Origin: Hydrogenothermaceae bacterium | GTDB lineage: Bacteria; Aquificota; Aquificia; Aquificales; Hydrogenothermaceae | NCBI GenBank assembly: GCA_012961365.1 | Contig: DTZN01000072.1 | Coordinates: 1 to 5,909, forward strand | Reading direction: 5' to 3' | DNA length: 5,909 nucleotides | Shown here: one piece after another, positions 5,676 to 5,909 of the stretch | Numbering within the stretch: the stretch's first letter is position 1 | Layout of the letters: every line of letters starts with the position of its first letter | Notes under the pieces: generated by a model | What the model was told of the DNA's origin: nothing | What the model saw: the letters and a program-made list of their open reading frames with translations, nothing else | Databases searched by the model: none | Position numbers and translations under genes: made by a program

Positions 5676-5692
5676 AAATAACAAAATTGTAA
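5676..5692 (+). promoter_or_regulatory. 17-bp shared motif, candidate operator (glnB/trpD-like spacer copy)
   Basis: Exact repeat of the motif in front of nifA. Here it lies between the two divergent sigma-54 promoters, about 110 bp upstream of the glnB start point and 70 bp upstream of the TrpD-like start point, a distance suited to an activator or shared regulator. A shorter match, AATTGTAA, recurs at 5617-5624. Confidence 0.4.
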
Positions 5693-5768
5693 ATACATTT
5701 TTGTGATTAAAGCACTAAATAAATAAAAATATACAGGTACTATTAGCCTATTTAAAGCTTTATAAATC

Positions 5769-5784
5769 TGGCATGAATTTTGTT
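5769..5784 (+). promoter_or_regulatory. Sigma-54 (-24/-12) promoter of glnB/glnK
   Basis: TGGCATGAATTTTGTT matches TGGCACG-N4-TTGCT at ten of the twelve defined positions with correct spacing. The start point would be near 5795, about 29 nt before the ATG. Sigma-54 control of PII genes is common, and a NifA-type activator is encoded 1.3 kb away. Confidence 0.65.
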
Positions 5785-5787
5785 TAA

Positions 5788-5909
<122 letters not shown>

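Overview
The window looks like AT-rich chromosomal DNA of a thermophilic, nitrogen-fixing bacterium. It carries a NifA-type sigma-54 activator, a PII protein gene (glnB/glnK), two good sigma-54 promoters and a TrpD-like protein. The low GC and protein style fit Aquificota (Sulfurihydrogenibium-like), but that placement is recalled from family resemblance, not computed. The left end (about 1-966) is different: it is more GC-rich (about 43-45% in sampled lines, against about 32% in nifA) and encodes archaeal-type proteins.

Layout. 1-201 (minus) is a short ORF resembling the start of a crenarchaeal protein. 269-1222 (minus) is a chimeric ORF. Its first ~85 codons encode a bacterial signal peptide and exported segment; the rest is the C-terminal part of an archaeal Nre DNA-repair protein, including a terminal PCNA-binding (PIP) motif. 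1219-1524 (minus) is an HU/IHF-like DNA-binding protein joined to the chimera by an ATGA overlap. 1307-2803 (minus) is an IS110/Piv-type DEDD recombinase whose frame runs 218 bp into the HU gene. 2804-3039 is a noncoding region holding a large imperfect stem-loop (2889-2966). It lies where IS110 elements carry their bridge RNA, and between the divergent recombinase and nifA.

The right half is nitrogen regulation. nifA (3040-4569, plus) is interrupted by one in-frame TGA at a position where a glycine is expected. It converges, with an 11-bp overlap, on a TrpD-like phosphoribosyltransferase homologue (4559-5575, minus). That gene is divergent from glnB/glnK (from 5824, plus, cut by the window end). 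The 248-bp spacer between them has a sigma-54 -24/-12 promoter facing each way and a 17-bp motif that is repeated exactly in front of nifA.

How the genes may work together (inference). NifA or another sigma-54 activator would drive both glnB and the TrpD-like gene, and the shared 17-bp motif could link their control to that of nifA. The recombinase, candidate guide RNA and HU-like protein may form one mobile or DNA-inverting unit inserted beside nifA. The archaeal segment is either a very recent interdomain transfer or a cloning/assembly chimera; the sequence alone cannot decide.
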